Source: a bacterium
Lineage (GTDB): Bacteria; CG2-30-53-67; CG2-30-70-394
Length of the DNA stretch: 6,985 nt
Assembly (NCBI GenBank): GCA_024278555.1
Contig: JAJRSX010000129.1
Location: 1-6,985 of the forward strand
Reading direction: 5' to 3'
In this document: piece after piece, positions 6,264 to 6,985 of the stretch
How positions within the stretch are numbered: position 1 is the first letter of the stretch
Layout: each line of letters begins with the position of its first letter
Notes under the pieces: generated by a model
What the model was told of the DNA's origin: nothing
Database searches by the model: none
The model's input: only the letters and a program-made list of their open reading frames with translations
Program-made: the position numbers and the translations under genes

Positions 6264-6640
6264 GGTGTCACTCCCGCCCGGGTAAGAAAACGGCGCACAT
6301 ACTCACGCTCCATCACCAGGTAGGGGCGGTGGTCCTGGTAGCGCCGGAAGGCGTACATCTGAAGCTCGGCCAGCTCCCGCTCGGAGCCGTGGAGGAGCAC
6401 ACACCCCTCGGCGATCTGCTTCAGGAAGAGGGGATCGGCGCGGTTGATGATCGCCAGATCTACCTTGCGCTCGGGGAAGAGCTCCTGGAGCGCCATCTGC
6501 ACCCGGCTCACCACGGCCATCTTCGGGACGACGCCTGCGAACCGCACCGCCAGGTCGAGGTCGCTGTTGGCACGCGCCCGCTGTTCCCGGCTGATCTCCA
6601 CGACGGCACCAATCTTCAGCCGCCCGCGGCCACGGCACAA
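6260..6640 (-). CDS. mntA: MntA-like minimal nucleotidyltransferase antitoxin, atypical or N-terminally truncated
   Basis: The protein is up to 126 residues. The nucleotidyltransferase core is visible as NSDLDLAVRF (D27, D29) and KVDLAIIN (third acid D61), followed by the family-typical DPLFLKQIAEG and LLHGSERE segments. In this family the signature is GS-X10-DXD. Here the residues before the acids read EISREQRARANSDLD, so Gly is Ile and the spacing is nine. No other frame restores a clean GS motif. Known MntA proteins are about 139 residues with more sequence before GS. In those systems MntA adenylylates HepT to neutralise it; whether this copy still does so is doubtful. Start is uncertain: TTG at 6640 after GAGG is one option, GTG at 6601 another. 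Its stop overlaps the hepT start, and the TPR gene ends 14 bp upstream in the same direction. Confidence 0.7.
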   Translation of the reverse strand: MCRGRGRLKIGAVVEISREQRARANSDLDLAVRFAGVVPKMAVVSRVQMALQELFPERKVDLAIINRADPLFLKQIAEGCVLLHGSERELAELQMYAFRRYQDHRPYLVMEREYVRRFLTRAGVTP

Positions 6641-6654
6641 CCGGCCTCGCGCCC

Positions 6655-6985
6655 CTAGTCGTCGCCGCTCGCCAGCCCTACCCCCGCCACTGGCTCGCCC
6701 GGCGTACCCTGCCCGCCGCGCAGGGCGGCGAGGTGGCGGCGCAGGCGGCCGGTGAGCTCCGCATCGTGGGGCGCGGCGGTGGCAAGGTAGAGCTCGAGGT
6801 GGGTGGCCGCCTCGGCGCGCCGGCCGCGCGCCTCCAGGAGGAGGGCGAGCTGCAGATGGGCCTGGGGCTCCACCACCGCACGGGTGAGGGCGCGGCGGAG
6901 GGTCAGGAGCGAGGCCTCGCTCTCGCCGTGGGCCGCCTGCAGGCGGGCGAGGTTGACCAGGGGGGCGGCGTCGTCCGGGTCGAGG
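6655..6985 (-). CDS. TPR-repeat protein, C-terminal part
   Basis: The frame is open from the window edge to a TAG at 6655-6657, giving 109 visible residues; the start lies outside the window. The sequence (LDPDDAAPLVNLARLQAAHGESEASLLTLRRAL, then PQAHLQLALLLEARGRRAEAATHLELYL) has the paired-helix rhythm of tetratricopeptide repeats, with small residues at the A-helix positions and about 35-residue spacing. It ends in a short Gly-rich tail, GVGLASGDD. Such repeats bind partner proteins; the partner here is unknown. A GTG at 6874-6876 could be called as a start, but the TPR pattern continues upstream of it, so I treat the gene as partial. It is co-oriented with mntA and hepT. Confidence 0.8.
   Translation of the reverse strand, partial: LDPDDAAPLVNLARLQAAHGESEASLLTLRRALTRAVVEPQAHLQLALLLEARGRRAEAATHLELYLATAAPHDAELTGRLRRHLAALRGGQGTPGEPVAGVGLASGDD

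Overview
The window is GC-rich bacterial chromosome with dense, mostly core-like genes and some accessory material. The leucyl-tRNA synthetase has a Cys-rich insertion just before KMSKS. Together with the 188-residue orotate phosphoribosyltransferase and the paired kinase-like and universal stress genes, this recalls the Deltaproteobacteria (Desulfuromonadota-like) from memory. That placement is an inference of modest confidence.

Layout from left to right. Positions 1-242 hold no convincing gene but carry a TTCCGTG tandem repeat and other short repeats. leuS (minus, 243-2864) follows. A 109-bp divergent spacer separates it from an atypical kinase-fold gene (plus, 2974-3960) and a single-domain universal stress protein gene (plus, 3978-4460), which probably form a two-gene operon. 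Between the stress gene and the convergent pyrE (minus, 4579-5145) lies a palindromic element (4489-4549). Its 18-bp stem is followed by TTTT on the minus strand, so it probably terminates pyrE. Between pyrE and a stand-alone receiver-domain gene (plus, 5468-5824) sits a nested repeat cluster (5230-5409) made of direct and inverted copies of one 35-38 bp unit. The right end is a minus-strand run: the C-terminal part of a TPR protein (6655 to the window edge), an MntA-like nucleotidyltransferase (6260-6640), and a HepT-like toxin (5814-6263).

How the genes work together. leuS and pyrE are housekeeping genes for translation and pyrimidine synthesis. The kinase-like and stress proteins look like a signalling or stress-response pair. 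mntA/hepT is a toxin-antitoxin module joined by a GTGA overlap, but its nucleotidyltransferase lacks a recognisable Gly-Ser active-site motif and looks cut short at the N-terminus. The receiver and hepT genes converge and overlap by 11 bp.

The most interesting non-coding signal is the pair of palindromic repeat elements flanking pyrE. Both are built around GGGGTC. They look like REP/MITE-type sequences of the kind moved by IS200-like tyrosine transposases, although no transposase is present here. I saw no rRNA, tRNA or CRISPR array.
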